A stretch of 63,696 nt of DNA. It comes from an uncultured Bacilli bacterium. Lineage in GTDB: Bacteria; Bacillota_I; Bacilli_A; RF39; UBA660. Location: assembly GCA_947628535.1 (NCBI GenBank), contig CANRAF010000005.1, positions 1 through 63,696 of the forward strand, written 5' to 3'. Shown one piece after another: positions 50,427-60,909 of the stretch (position 1 is its first letter; each line of letters opens with the position of its first letter). The translations under genes and the position numbers were made by a program. A model generated the notes under the pieces. The model did no database searches. It worked only from the letters and a program-made list of their open reading frames with translations, and was not told the origin of the DNA.

Positions 50427-51377
50427 TTATTCTTTATTTTCATACATCATATCTATTAAATCATAAAGATTTTTTTCATCTGGTTCTTCTTTTGATTGTT
50501 CTGTTTCAAAATCTGCTTCTTTCATTTTCTTATCTTTTTTTATCTCTTCTGCAGTCTTTGGTTTTAATTGTTCTTTAGTAATTTCAAGTTCCCTAGTAGA
50601 ATCTAAAGTCTCTTCACTTTTTATTTCTTCTTCTACTTTTTTAGTTAACTCTTTATTTTTTTTACTTCTTGTAGATTTATTTTGAACTTCTTTTTTATTG
50701 TCTTTATAGTCAACATTATATTCAAGCCCTAAATCTTCAAAATACTCTTCAGCATCTCCTATTGTGATTTTGTTAATAGCAGGTGCTTCATCTTTATCCA
50801 TTTCATATAAAAGTCCTAAACTATCAGAATCATCATTATTTGTTTCAATTCCAAAAGCCTTTTGTCTTACAGTATCTAAAGTTACTTCTCTTTTGGATTT
50901 TTTTTCTTTTGCAAGCATTTCATTAAATGATGATATTTCATCATTTCTTGGCTGTTCTAAAACTGGACTTACTCCTACAAAACCATAAACTGGTGATATT
51001 ATTGGAGATGGTTTGAATTTTTCTTTTACTTTGTCATCTTTATAACCACCATATAATGTCTTTTTACTTTCTTCTTGTTTAGGAAAATCTTGTATAGGGG
51101 GCTTAGTAGTTTTATCATCCATAACAAAATCTTCTTCATCAAATATAACTGGAGTTCTTCTATTTTCTCTTTTAAGAGGCTTATCAATAACAGGTTCTGG
51201 TTGATTTTCCTCCTCTATTTTAGGAAGATCTATTTTTCTTGGAATAGTTTTTTCAATATCTATCTTTTTAACGACATCATCTATTTCTTCTTTTTTCTCT
51301 TCTGTTTCTACTTCTTCAGTTTCTTCAAATTCATCTTCTTCAAAGATTGCATTTTTTATCTTATCTAATAATTTCAT
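50427..51377 (-). CDS. Acidic/charged hypothetical protein
   Basis: MKLLDKIKNAIFEEDEFEETEEVETEEKK; translation likely starts at the internal ATG after an RBS. Confidence 0.6.
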   Translation of the reverse strand: MKLLDKIKNAIFEEDEFEETEEVETEEKKEEIDDVVKKIDIEKTIPRKIDLPKIEEENQPEPVIDKPLKRENRRTPVIFDEEDFVMDDKTTKPPIQDFPKQEESKKTLYGGYKDDKVKEKFKPSPIISPVYGFVGVSPVLEQPRNDEISSFNEMLAKEKKSKREVTLDTVRQKAFGIETNNDDSDSLGLLYEMDKDEAPAINKITIGDAEEYFEDLGLEYNVDYKDNKKEVQNKSTRSKKNKELTKKVEEEIKSEETLDSTRELEITKEQLKPKTAEEIKKDKKMKEADFETEQSKEEPDEKNLYDLIDMMYENKE

Positions 51378-51387
51378 ATTAACACCT

Positions 51388-52047
51388 CTAATCTGCAGAT
51401 TCCATTTCAATTATGTCTTCATCTTCAGGAGAATCTTTTTCATTATAAACCCCATATTCTTCTACATAAGATAGAAAGTTGTCTTCTTTTGTTTTTGGCC
51501 CTAATAAGGTAAATGTCTCAGCATCATATACAAGAGCATTTGAACCAATCATACTATCAATTATTTTATAATTATAATCAATATTTTTAAGAACTATTAA
51601 ACTATTTGCAATTGCATTTTTCACATCTTTTGTTACTACTTCTATTTTAGCATAATTATACATAATTTCAACTAAAAATCCACCTTTTGATTTACTTATA
51701 GTAACATAACCATTTAATTTGTTATAATCAAAATTTTTGCTATAGGTATAATTTTTATTTTCTAAATTATATATATTTTGTTTTTTATTATAATAACTTA
51801 TAAGATCTACATATAGATAATACTTATCTCCACCTGAATATAAAATATCATTACCATTTAAATCCCCTATCATAGTTACATTTTCAGGAAGATATAATTT
51901 ATATCCTTCTAAGTAAGTATTTTTTTTAACTTCTTTTTGGTTTAAAGTTTTATTTATAACTTCATCATAAGTTAAATCTTTAATATTTGTACACCCTGTT
52001 AATATAAATAAAGCTATAAATATAATTATATATTTTTTCATACTCAC
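51388..52047 (-). CDS. Putative lipoprotein
   Basis: MKKYIIIFIALFILTGCTN lipobox. Confidence 0.65.
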   Translation of the reverse strand: MSMKKYIIIFIALFILTGCTNIKDLTYDEVINKTLNQKEVKKNTYLEGYKLYLPENVTMIGDLNGNDILYSGGDKYYLYVDLISYYNKKQNIYNLENKNYTYSKNFDYNKLNGYVTISKSKGGFLVEIMYNYAKIEVVTKDVKNAIANSLIVLKNIDYNYKIIDSMIGSNALVYDAETFTLLGPKTKEDNFLSYVEEYGVYNEKDSPEDEDIIEMESAD

Positions 52048-52066
52048 CTCTTTTTATTATATCAAA

Positions 52067-52717
52067 TTAATCGATATTTTTGTATTTCTTTACAGCATTT
52101 AACATATAAATTTTAAAACCTTTACTAGAGAATTTCTTTTCATATTCTGTCGTTATATTATTTTTATCATCTCTCGAGTGAAGATCAAGTGATATATCTT
52201 TTATTTTATATCCATAATCTGATAATGATATTATCGAATATTCAAATAAGTCTTTGTTATCCGTTTTAAATATAATTTTTCTATCACTTGAGAACATTAT
52301 ATCATACTTTTGTAAAAATCTAAAGTTTGTTAATCTTCTTTTAGCATGTCTTTTTTTAGGCCAAGGATCGGAAAAGTTTAAATATAACGTGTTGATTTCT
52401 TTGTCAAAGATACTATCTACATTGTAAGCATCATAGTTTATAAGGCGTAAATTATTAAGTTTAGGAAGCTTAGAAATCTCTTTAATACCAAGCGCGAGAA
52501 CGGTATCAATTCTTTCAATCCCAATATAATTTTTATCAGGATTTTTACTAGCGATTTCATAAATAAACTTACATTTACCCGAACCAATTTCAACATTTAT
52601 TTGGTTTTTATTACCAAAAAGTTTATTCCACTTTCCTTTATATTTTTCGGGATTTTTTATAAAATAGTTACTATTTTCTAATATATCTTTTTTATTTTTT
52701 AGATTTCTAACCCTCAT
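52067..52717 (-). CDS. trmB: tRNA (guanine-N7-)-methyltransferase
   Basis: NVEIGSGKCKFIYEIA, YLNFSDPWPKKRHAKRRLT, FKTDNKDLFEY. Confidence 0.95.
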   Translation of the reverse strand: MRVRNLKNKKDILENSNYFIKNPEKYKGKWNKLFGNKNQINVEIGSGKCKFIYEIASKNPDKNYIGIERIDTVLALGIKEISKLPKLNNLRLINYDAYNVDSIFDKEINTLYLNFSDPWPKKRHAKRRLTNFRFLQKYDIMFSSDRKIIFKTDNKDLFEYSIISLSDYGYKIKDISLDLHSRDDKNNITTEYEKKFSSKGFKIYMLNAVKKYKNID

Positions 52718-52802
52718 TTATACCACCATTCATATATTATACTATAGCCTAGTCAGAAAATAAATACTAGCATAGAATAAAAATGAAAAAGGAGGAGGAA
52801 AT

Positions 52803-53018
52803 ATGCCTAATCAAATGCCATTTGGTTATATGAATTCTATGGGAATGAGCGGTTTTAACCCAGGAAATGCTATGCCATTTAATAATATGATGGACCCAAA
52901 TAAAATAAATGAACTTGAAAAAAGAATAAATACTTTAGAAGAAAAGGTTAAAAATTTAGAAAACAGCTCTTATAAAACACAAAGTTATGATTATCAAACA
53001 AGTATGAATATGATGTAA
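52803..53018 (+). CDS. Small Met/Asn-rich protein with coiled coil
   Basis: AAAAAGGAGGAGG RBS; MPNQMPFGYMNSMGMSGFNPGNAMPF...KINELEKRINTLEEKVKNLE; abuts the next gene. Confidence 0.65.
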   Translation: MPNQMPFGYMNSMGMSGFNPGNAMPFNNMMDPNKINELEKRINTLEEKVKNLENSSYKTQSYDYQTSMNMM

Positions 53019-53019
53019 A

Positions 53020-54378
53020 ATGAACATAAAAACAAATTCAAAATATGTAAAAAAAAATGATATTTTTGTCTGTATTCACGACGAGATGGAAAACAGACAT
53101 AAATATATAAAAGATATTAAAAAAGCAAGTGCTATTGTCATAGATCAAGATATAAAAAAAAGAAGCAAAATTCCTTTAATAAAAGTTAATAATACTAATG
53201 ATACTTTGTTTGACATTTATAACAATTACTATGACAAACCTTTAAAAAACTTAGATATTATTGGTATTACGGGAACAGATGGTAAAACAACTACTGCCCT
53301 TATTATTAAAAATTTACTTAATAATTTTTTTGATACTTCATATCTTGGTACAAATGGATTTATTTATAAAGATAAGTCTTTTAAAACAAGAAATACTACC
53401 CCTGCTATTGATATTATTCTAAAATATGCAAATATTTTAAAAAAAGAAAATATAAATACTTTAGTTATGGAAGCCTCAAGTGAGGGTCTTCTTCATAATA
53501 GGTGTCAAAATTTAAAATTTAAAAGAGCTATTATTACTAATGTGACTGGAGACCATCTTAATATTCATAAGAGTTTTGATAATTATTTAAATTCAAAACT
53601 TAAACTTTTAGACTATTTAGAAGAAGATGGTATAGCTATTGTTAATATTGATGATATATCTTATAAATCCATAAAGAAGAAACATGTAAATATGATTAGT
53701 TATGGAAAAGACAAAAATGCTGATTATAGAATAATGAATATATCTGAAAAATGTAATAAAACTATTTTTAATTTAAAAAGAAAAGGAGAAAAGTTTAAAA
53801 TTGAAAGTCCCCTTTTAGGACAATTTAATGTTTATAATTTAGTATGTGCTATTGCTTGTTTAGAATCTTTGGATATTAGTATTTATGACATTATTAAATA
53901 TGTAAAAGATTTAAAACCTGTAAGTGGGAGAATGAATATTTTTTATACTAAAAAAGGCGCTCAAATTATACTTGACTATGCCCATACTCTTAATTCTACT
54001 TCTGAAATATTAAGATTTGCAAATAAAGTTAGAAAGGGTAATATTATTACAGTTGTTGGAAGTGCTGGTGGAAGAGAAAGAGAAAAAAGAAAAGACATTG
54101 GCAAAGTAGTTACAGAACTTTCAAGTAAAGTTATATTTACTATGGATGATCCAAGATATGAAAAAGTTAAAGATATTATTAAAGATCTTACAGAAAATGT
54201 TGATACTGATAATTATATTGAAATTATAAATAGAAAAAAAGCTATAAAATATGCTATTAAAACCGCGAAAAAAGATGATATTATCTTAATACTTGGAAAA
54301 GGTACAGATAATTATATGGCTATTAAAAATAAATATAAAAAATATAATGATTTAGATGTTATAAAAAAGAACATATAA
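53020..54378 (+). CDS. MurE-family Mur ligase
   Basis: GITGTDGKTTTALII, RNTTPAIDIILKY, EASSEGLLHNRCQNLKF, GRMNIF, DYAHTLNSTSEILRF, FTMDDPRYEKVKDI. Confidence 0.85.
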   Translation: MNIKTNSKYVKKNDIFVCIHDEMENRHKYIKDIKKASAIVIDQDIKKRSKIPLIKVNNTNDTLFDIYNNYYDKPLKNLDIIGITGTDGKTTTALIIKNLLNNFFDTSYLGTNGFIYKDKSFKTRNTTPAIDIILKYANILKKENINTLVMEASSEGLLHNRCQNLKFKRAIITNVTGDHLNIHKSFDNYLNSKLKLLDYLEEDGIAIVNIDDISYKSIKKKHVNMISYGKDKNADYRIMNISEKCNKTIFNLKRKGEKFKIESPLLGQFNVYNLVCAIACLESLDISIYDIIKYVKDLKPVSGRMNIFYTKKGAQIILDYAHTLNSTSEILRFANKVRKGNIITVVGSAGGREREKRKDIGKVVTELSSKVIFTMDDPRYEKVKDIIKDLTENVDTDNYIEIINRKKAIKYAIKTAKKDDIILILGKGTDNYMAIKNKYKKYNDLDVIKKNI

Positions 54379-54416
54379 GTTTAAAATTAAAAACTCATAT
54401 GTTCTTTGTTTTATTT
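54365..54416. terminator. Bidirectional terminator
   Basis: AAGAACATATAAGTTT...AACTCATATGTTCTTTGTTTTATTTTTT. Confidence 0.65.
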
Positions 54417-54998
54417 TTTAATATCTTTATTAATAATACGCTCTCTACTTTTATAAAAATCTATAACATTATTTATTTTTTCATTTTCTTCATATTCTAA
54501 GTAATCTTCTTCTATTTCATCTATCATATATAAAACATAATAATATAAACTAAATATATTTCCCCTAATTTCATATAAGTCATCATAACTAATAACTTTT
54601 TTATTTTTTATAAGATTTTCTATTTTATTAGCTATATCTAAAATTTCTTTTTCTGATATTAATCCATGTTTCTTATCTTTTTCATGTAATTTAATTAATT
54701 TTCTTAAACTTATAATATTTTCAAAAAAGGGAATCTCATCTGGATTATCTACAATATGATAACAATCAAAAATATCCCCATTTTCTTTTACATAATAATC
54801 TTCTCCAGTTATTATTGATTTATATATATGAACCTTTTCTTTACCATCAATAGATAATCCATATTTAGTATCTAAAAGTATCTTTATCTCTTCATTTGGG
54901 AAGCATATATCGGAGTACTTATCTATTTCGTTAGCAACTTTAAAGCCTACATAAATATTACTAATACTTATTTTACTATCCTTATCCATATTAACCAC
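54411..54998 (-). CDS. Hypothetical protein
   Basis: 195 aa ORF; no family recognised. Confidence 0.55.
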   Translation of the reverse strand: MVNMDKDSKISISNIYVGFKVANEIDKYSDICFPNEEIKILLDTKYGLSIDGKEKVHIYKSIITGEDYYVKENGDIFDCYHIVDNPDEIPFFENIISLRKLIKLHEKDKKHGLISEKEILDIANKIENLIKNKKVISYDDLYEIRGNIFSLYYYVLYMIDEIEEDYLEYEENEKINNVIDFYKSRERIINKDIKK

Positions 54999-55068
54999 CC
55001 GTTAATTTATTTAGTTATTTATATTAACATATAAATATAAAAACTTCAATAAAAAAAGATTTAAATTA

Positions 55069-55584
55069 TTATAGATCTAAATCTTCTAAAAAATTTGCTC
55101 CTTTATGTGGTTCATATCTTAACAAATCATTATAATTTTGTTGTCTTAACACTTCATAAATAACAATTGCTACACAATTTGATAGATTAAGACTTCTTAC
55201 ATCACTTGTCATAGGAATTCTCATACATCTATCTAAGTTATTTTTTAAGATTTTTTTGTCAATTCCTTCTGATTCTTTGCCAAATATTAAATAAATATTT
55301 TTACTTTTATCACTATAGTCAAAATCACTATGAGGTTTTTTACCATATCTAGTGAAATAATAATATTCTCCTTCATTTTCACTTTTGAAATGATCAAAGT
55401 TTTCATAAACTTTATAATCTAGTTTATCAATATAATTAGCACCACTTCTTTTTACACTTTTTTCATCAAGAGAAAATCCTAGTGGTTTAATTAAATGAAG
55501 TTTAGCACCTGTTGCAACACAGGTTCTCATAATATTTCCCGTATTAGTAGGTATTTCTGGTTCATATAAAACTATGTTTATCAT
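55069..55584 (-). CDS. trmL: tRNA (cytidine/uridine-34-2'-O)-methyltransferase (SPOUT)
   Basis: VLYEPEIPTNTGNIMRTC, LIFGKESEGIDKKIL, RSLNLSNCVAIVIYEVLRQ. Confidence 0.93.
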   Translation of the reverse strand: MINIVLYEPEIPTNTGNIMRTCVATGAKLHLIKPLGFSLDEKSVKRSGANYIDKLDYKVYENFDHFKSENEGEYYYFTRYGKKPHSDFDYSDKSKNIYLIFGKESEGIDKKILKNNLDRCMRIPMTSDVRSLNLSNCVAIVIYEVLRQQNYNDLLRYEPHKGANFLEDLDL

Positions 55585-56111
55585 AGGTCATAATCCTCTA
55601 AAAAATCCTCTACTTGTTTGATAGTAATTTTATTTTTTCCATTTGAACTTAGTACATCTACTATTTTTTGTTCATTAAATATAATAAGAGTTGGGTATTC
55701 ATAAACTTTTTTTACTAAATTATCACTTTTATATGTATTATAAACTTTGTCAAGTAGATTCTTTTCATCACTTGAGTATCCTAAATTAAGATAAATTATT
55801 TCTTCAGTTAAATTATTTTCTTTAATATATTTAGCAAATTTTTTTTCAAAGTTTCTGCAAATATCTTCATCAGTAGTACACATATACATTATTAAAATAT
55901 CTCTTTCTTTTAAAACTGTATTTAAATTGTTATACTCTACTTCTCTTAAAGTATTAGTGATTATTGGTTTAGTAATTTTATTTTCGCTATAATTTTTATA
56001 CCAAGAGCACAAATAGATAGTTGTTATAATAGCTATTAAAATAATAACTCCTAAAATTATATAGTTTTTAGTTGGAATTTTCCTTTTTTCTTCTATATTT
56101 TTTTTGGCCAT
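55581..56111 (-). CDS. Membrane-anchored thioredoxin-fold-like protein
   Basis: N-terminal TM, DILIMYMCTTDEDICRNFEKKFAKYI...YEYPTLIIFNEQKIVDVLSS. Confidence 0.55.
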   Translation of the reverse strand: MAKKNIEEKRKIPTKNYIILGVIILIAIITTIYLCSWYKNYSENKITKPIITNTLREVEYNNLNTVLKERDILIMYMCTTDEDICRNFEKKFAKYIKENNLTEEIIYLNLGYSSDEKNLLDKVYNTYKSDNLVKKVYEYPTLIIFNEQKIVDVLSSNGKNKITIKQVEDFLEDYDL

Positions 56112-56271
56112 ATTATCACCTCATTATAAATATATTCTATCATATTAATTTTACTCAAGCAAAGATTTTTTACTATATTTAATAAAAAGAATAGTAATAT
56201 TTTTTAGATTTTATCTTACTTTAAATAAATATTAAATACTTATGAAGAGTAATAAAAAGATTTATTAATTC

Positions 56272-58533
56272 TTAAATCTTTTTATTATTTTTTTTAGATG
56301 TTTCATTTATTTCTGTTTTACTAACTATTTCTTTAACTTTTTTTCTATCTTGTGTTTTCCAGTCTCCTAGTTCATTGAGCTTACTTTCTTTCTCCTTTGA
56401 AAGTTCGTTATTATTATACATTCGTTTTTGTCTATAAAGCCATAATCCTACAGAATTATCTCTCCTCTTAGGAAAGCGACCATTATTTTCTATTAGATAT
56501 TTCTTTAGATTATCATAGCTTATTAACCATCTATCATCATTGTTTATAGCCCAGTTTCCTAATTGATCTAATAATTCTTCTCTTTCTTTTGATAGTTTAC
56601 CATTTTTTTTCGCTTGTCTTTGAGCATTTAACCATGAGCCTATTTGTGGCTCTGCTATTACAGGAAATTCACCATTATGCTCATCCATATATTTTTTGAG
56701 ATGTTCATATTTTTCTTGCCATCTGTTATCATGAGGATGGAGCCACTTTCCAAGTTTATTTAAATCTTCTTCTCTCTCTTCTGAGAGTTTACCGTTTTTT
56801 TTCGCTTGTCTTTGAGTATCTATCCATTTGCCCAGTTCTGTTGTTTGCCCAGGAGGAAAACTTCCATCATGTTCCTCTATATATTTTTTAAGAAGTTCAT
56901 ATTTTTCTTGCCATCTGTTATCATGAGGATAAAACCAGTTTCCTAATTGATCTAATAATTCTTCTCTTTCTTTTTTGAGTTTACTACTTTTTTTCGCTTG
57001 TCTTTGATTATTTAACCATATCCCTATTTGTGGTTCTGTTATTAAAGGAAAATGGTTATTATGTTCCAGAACATATTTTTTAAGAAGTTCATATTTTTCC
57101 TGCCACATATCTTCATAATGAGAAACCCACGATCCAAGGTTATTTAAAAGTTCTTCTCTTTCCTTTTTGAGAATTCCTTTTTTGTGTAGCATTTTTTGAG
57201 TTTTTAACCACTGTCCAATTATTGGTTCATCTAATTTAGGGAACTCACCATTATGTTCCTCTATATATTTTTTTAGTAATTTATATTTATTATCCCAACC
57301 ATATATAGTTGTACTTTCATTTAAATCACTTATTAAATCTGTTATTTTTTTATAATCATCTATTATTTTAAATTTCATCATGAAATTTTCTATTTCTTCT
57401 TTTGTTTTACCTTGTTTTTCCATTACTATTTTTACTGTTTTTCTAAGTAAATTTATATCTTTTAAACATTCTATATTACTTACTACATCAAATACTAAAG
57501 GACTTTTTGTATCACCTGTTGTTAGGGCTCTACCAAATTGCTGTTGATATAATATTGGAGAGTGCGTAGGCCTTAACATTATTACGCCATCTATATCATC
57601 TAGATGTACTCCTTCATTTAACATTCCTATAGAATATAATAATTTTAAATTATTATTTTTCATATAATGAAATCTATCTAATGTATATCTGTTTTCTTCT
57701 TGTTTTTCTTCAGAATGTATGTACATTACTTCAATATTTTTATTTACTTTCCCAAACATGTTCTTTGCTTCTTCTATCATTTCTTTTAAATGGTTTATAT
57801 CTTTACAAAATACTAAATACTTCCCATTTTTCTTTTCCATATATTTTTCAAATATTTCATCTATGTTTTCTGCTTTTCCTACTTGTCTTTTAACTTCTTT
57901 TAATTTTTTCTCTAACTCTTCTCTTGTTTTTTTATCTGTTACTTCTTTTAGTTTTTCTTCTAAGTCTTTAATGTCTTCTTCAAATTTATATAATGCTGTT
58001 ATATATGTTGGGGCAGGGAGAATTCCACTTGCTACTGCAAATGGTAAAGTAATATGTGATGCTACATTTCCATTAAATATTTCTTCAGACATATCTTTAT
58101 TTTTATCTAAATATCTTATTGGAGTTGCTGATAGTCCAAGAACTTTAGCATCAGGATTTTGTTTTAATAAATCGTCTACCTTTTTTCCCCATTTTGGCGC
58201 TCCAGTTCTGTGAAATTCATCTAGTACTATCATTTCCGCTTTTATATCACTATCTTTTAATAATCTTTGATAAGTTATTAGTCTTAAATTTGGAAAATCT
58301 TTTTCAATATCAAAACCTTTTTGTCTTAATGTTCTCTCTATTTGGTTTATTATTGAAACTTGAGAAGTTACATACAAACACTTTTTATCCTTATTATCTA
58401 AAATCCATTTTAAAGCAATATAAGATTTCCCTGTTCCTGTTGGATGTATAACAGAACATATATTTTCTTTAATAAACATTTCTTTTACTTTTTCATAGGC
58501 CTCTATATTATGTTTATATAATTGTATATCCAT
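56272..58533 (-). CDS. SF2 DEAD/DEAH helicase with five tandem helicase-associated (HA) domains
   Basis: IHPTGTGKSYIALKW, IVLDEFHRTGAPKW, GLSATPIRYLD, GMLNEGVHLDDIDGVIMLRPTHSPILYQQQFGRAL; five YxxLKKYxxEHxGxFP...G.WL..QR units. Confidence 0.88.
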   Translation of the reverse strand: MDIQLYKHNIEAYEKVKEMFIKENICSVIHPTGTGKSYIALKWILDNKDKKCLYVTSQVSIINQIERTLRQKGFDIEKDFPNLRLITYQRLLKDSDIKAEMIVLDEFHRTGAPKWGKKVDDLLKQNPDAKVLGLSATPIRYLDKNKDMSEEIFNGNVASHITLPFAVASGILPAPTYITALYKFEEDIKDLEEKLKEVTDKKTREELEKKLKEVKRQVGKAENIDEIFEKYMEKKNGKYLVFCKDINHLKEMIEEAKNMFGKVNKNIEVMYIHSEEKQEENRYTLDRFHYMKNNNLKLLYSIGMLNEGVHLDDIDGVIMLRPTHSPILYQQQFGRALTTGDTKSPLVFDVVSNIECLKDINLLRKTVKIVMEKQGKTKEEIENFMMKFKIIDDYKKITDLISDLNESTTIYGWDNKYKLLKKYIEEHNGEFPKLDEPIIGQWLKTQKMLHKKGILKKEREELLNNLGSWVSHYEDMWQEKYELLKKYVLEHNNHFPLITEPQIGIWLNNQRQAKKSSKLKKEREELLDQLGNWFYPHDNRWQEKYELLKKYIEEHDGSFPPGQTTELGKWIDTQRQAKKNGKLSEEREEDLNKLGKWLHPHDNRWQEKYEHLKKYMDEHNGEFPVIAEPQIGSWLNAQRQAKKNGKLSKEREELLDQLGNWAINNDDRWLISYDNLKKYLIENNGRFPKRRDNSVGLWLYRQKRMYNNNELSKEKESKLNELGDWKTQDRKKVKEIVSKTEINETSKKNNKKI

Positions 58534-58590
58534 ACTTCTCTTCTCCTATTCTTTTTTTATTATAACATTTTAACAAAAAAAGAAATAGTC

Positions 58591-60333
58591 TTATTTGACT
58601 ATTTCCTTGTTTTCTATTTCTTTTTGTAATTTTTCTATAAATTCTGAAAGTTCTAAAGTAGTTGTTTCCTCACTACCGTGACGTCTATAACTTATTTTAT
58701 TTTCATCTACTTCTTTTTGCCCTATTATTAAGTTATATGGATATTTTTTAACTTGAGCTTCACGTATTTTATACCCTAATTTTTCATCTCTATCATCTAA
58801 AATTGTTCTAAGACCATTTTCTTCTAAAACTTTTACTATTTTTTTAGCATATTCTAAATGATATTCATTATTTATTGGAATTACATTTACTTGTACAGGG
58901 GCCATCCAAAGTGGGAATGATCCTGCAAAATGTTCTATTAAAACCCCAATAAATCTTTCAATAGATCCATAAATTACTCTATGAATCATAACTGGTCTTT
59001 TTTTAGAGCCATCTTGGTCAATATATGTTAAATCAAATCTTTCAGGAAGTTGCATATCTAACTGAATAGTTCCACATTGCCATTCTCTTCCCAATGAATC
59101 TCTTACTTTGAAATCTAATTTTGGTCCGTAAAAAGCTCCATCCCCAGGATTAAGCTTGAAATCTTTACCTGCTTTTGTCAAAGCATCTTTTAAAATTGAT
59201 TCTGCTCTATCCCAAGTTTCTATTTCTCCAATATACTTATCAAGTGGTCTTGTAGATAATTCAACATGATAAGACAAATTAAATACTTTGTACATTCTAT
59301 CAATGAAATTGACAAGTCTTATTATTTCGCTTTCCATTTGATCTTCTCTCATAAATATATGAGCATCATCTTGAGTAAAATTACGAACTCTAAATAGTCC
59401 TGATAAAGCTCCACTTGCTTCATGTCTATGAACAAGTCCAAGCTCTCCACATCTTATTGGAAGATCTTTGTAAGAGTGAAGTGAATTTTTATAAACAAGC
59501 ATTCCTCCAGGACAATTCATCGGTTTGATTGCAAAAGTTTTTTCATCAATTTCGCTTGTATACATATTTTCACGATAATTAAACCAATGCCCAGATATTT
59601 CCCAAAGTTCTCTACTTAGCATAATTGGTGTTTGAATAAATTCATAACCTTCTTTAGTATGCTGTTCATACCAAAAGTTTTCAAGTTGTTTTCTTAAGAT
59701 CATTCCGTTAGGAAGCCAAAATGGAAAACCAGGTCCATATTCACTAATCATAAAAAGGTTAAGATCTTTACCTAATTTTCTATGGTCTCTTTTTTTAGCT
59801 TCTTCTAAAAAATTCATATAATCTTCTAACTTTTCTTCACTATCAAAGCAGATTCCATAAATACGTTGAAGCATTTTATTTTTAGAATCACCTTTAAAAT
59901 ATGCTCCAGATACTTTCAAAAGATGAAAATGTTTAATCACTTTTACAGATTCAACATGTGGTCCACGACAAAGATCGGTAAAATCTCCTTGAGTATAGCA
60001 AGAAATAACTGCATCATCATCCATATTATTAATTAAATCTATTTTATATTCATCATTTTTAAATTTTTCTAAAGCTTCTTCTCTTGTTAATTCCTCACGA
60101 TAAATTCTCTTGCCATCTTTAGATATTTTTTTCATCTCTTTTTCGATTTTTTGTAAATCTTCTTCTTTTATTACATCGTCTCCAAGATCAATATCATAGT
60201 AAAAACCATTTTCAATAACTGGTCCTACCCAAAATTTAGCATGAGGATACAAATGTTTTACTGCTTGAGCAAGTAAATGAGCACAACTATGATTTAAAAT
60301 ATTTAAATCTTTATCCTCTTTTATATTAATCAT
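58591..60333 (-). CDS. thrS: Threonyl-tRNA synthetase (lacks the N-terminal TGS domain)
   Basis: HSCAHLLAQAVKHLYPHAKFWVGP, KPMNCPGGMLVYK, RNFTQDDAHIFMR, DDRDEKLGYKIREAQ. Starts close to the HSCAH editing-domain motif. Confidence 0.95.
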   Translation of the reverse strand: MINIKEDKDLNILNHSCAHLLAQAVKHLYPHAKFWVGPVIENGFYYDIDLGDDVIKEEDLQKIEKEMKKISKDGKRIYREELTREEALEKFKNDEYKIDLINNMDDDAVISCYTQGDFTDLCRGPHVESVKVIKHFHLLKVSGAYFKGDSKNKMLQRIYGICFDSEEKLEDYMNFLEEAKKRDHRKLGKDLNLFMISEYGPGFPFWLPNGMILRKQLENFWYEQHTKEGYEFIQTPIMLSRELWEISGHWFNYRENMYTSEIDEKTFAIKPMNCPGGMLVYKNSLHSYKDLPIRCGELGLVHRHEASGALSGLFRVRNFTQDDAHIFMREDQMESEIIRLVNFIDRMYKVFNLSYHVELSTRPLDKYIGEIETWDRAESILKDALTKAGKDFKLNPGDGAFYGPKLDFKVRDSLGREWQCGTIQLDMQLPERFDLTYIDQDGSKKRPVMIHRVIYGSIERFIGVLIEHFAGSFPLWMAPVQVNVIPINNEYHLEYAKKIVKVLEENGLRTILDDRDEKLGYKIREAQVKKYPYNLIIGQKEVDENKISYRRHGSEETTTLELSEFIEKLQKEIENKEIVK

Positions 60334-60889
60334 ACTCTATCATCCTTTCTTCTTTTTTTAATATTCTTTCAAGTGATTTATGTTTATGTTCTTGATGAGT
60401 TTCAGGTCTAAAAAACAATTCCTGTTTTATCTTTTTAGCTAATTTGAAATTGTTCTCAATTTTAGCATTTTTATAAATTTTGTATAATTCGTAATTAGTT
60501 AGTTCTTTAATATCATCATCTGTTAATTCTTTTACGTCAATATCATAGTTTGATTTTTCATTATCCGTTTCAAAACATTCAAAACTAATTTTACTATTTT
60601 GCTTTCTAAATTCTAAAAACTGCTCATAGTCATTTGTAAAAATAAATGGATTTTTATATGCAAGAACTACTCCTTTTTTATCTCTAACTAAAATTGCTTC
60701 TCCTGAAAGGACATTTTCTCTAGTAATATAACTAGTTTTAAATGTTTGAATAAGTGGCATGAGTTTTGCTATATCTTTATGTGTTAATTCTTCAAAAGTC
60801 CCATTTGGGAAATTATAATAAACATTAAAGAACACATCTAAAGATATTGGTTTTTTTATATAATTTTTTAAATTTCTAATACTTGTCAT
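60326..60889 (-). CDS. Uncharacterised protein co-transcribed with thrS
   Basis: 187 aa; overlaps thrS start by 8 nt and lies between the T-box and thrS. Confidence 0.7.
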   Translation of the reverse strand: MTSIRNLKNYIKKPISLDVFFNVYYNFPNGTFEELTHKDIAKLMPLIQTFKTSYITRENVLSGEAILVRDKKGVVLAYKNPFIFTNDYEQFLEFRKQNSKISFECFETDNEKSNYDIDVKELTDDDIKELTNYELYKIYKNAKIENNFKLAKKIKQELFFRPETHQEHKHKSLERILKKEERMIEYD

Positions 60890-60909
60890 ACTACACCCTC
60901 CTGTAAAGA

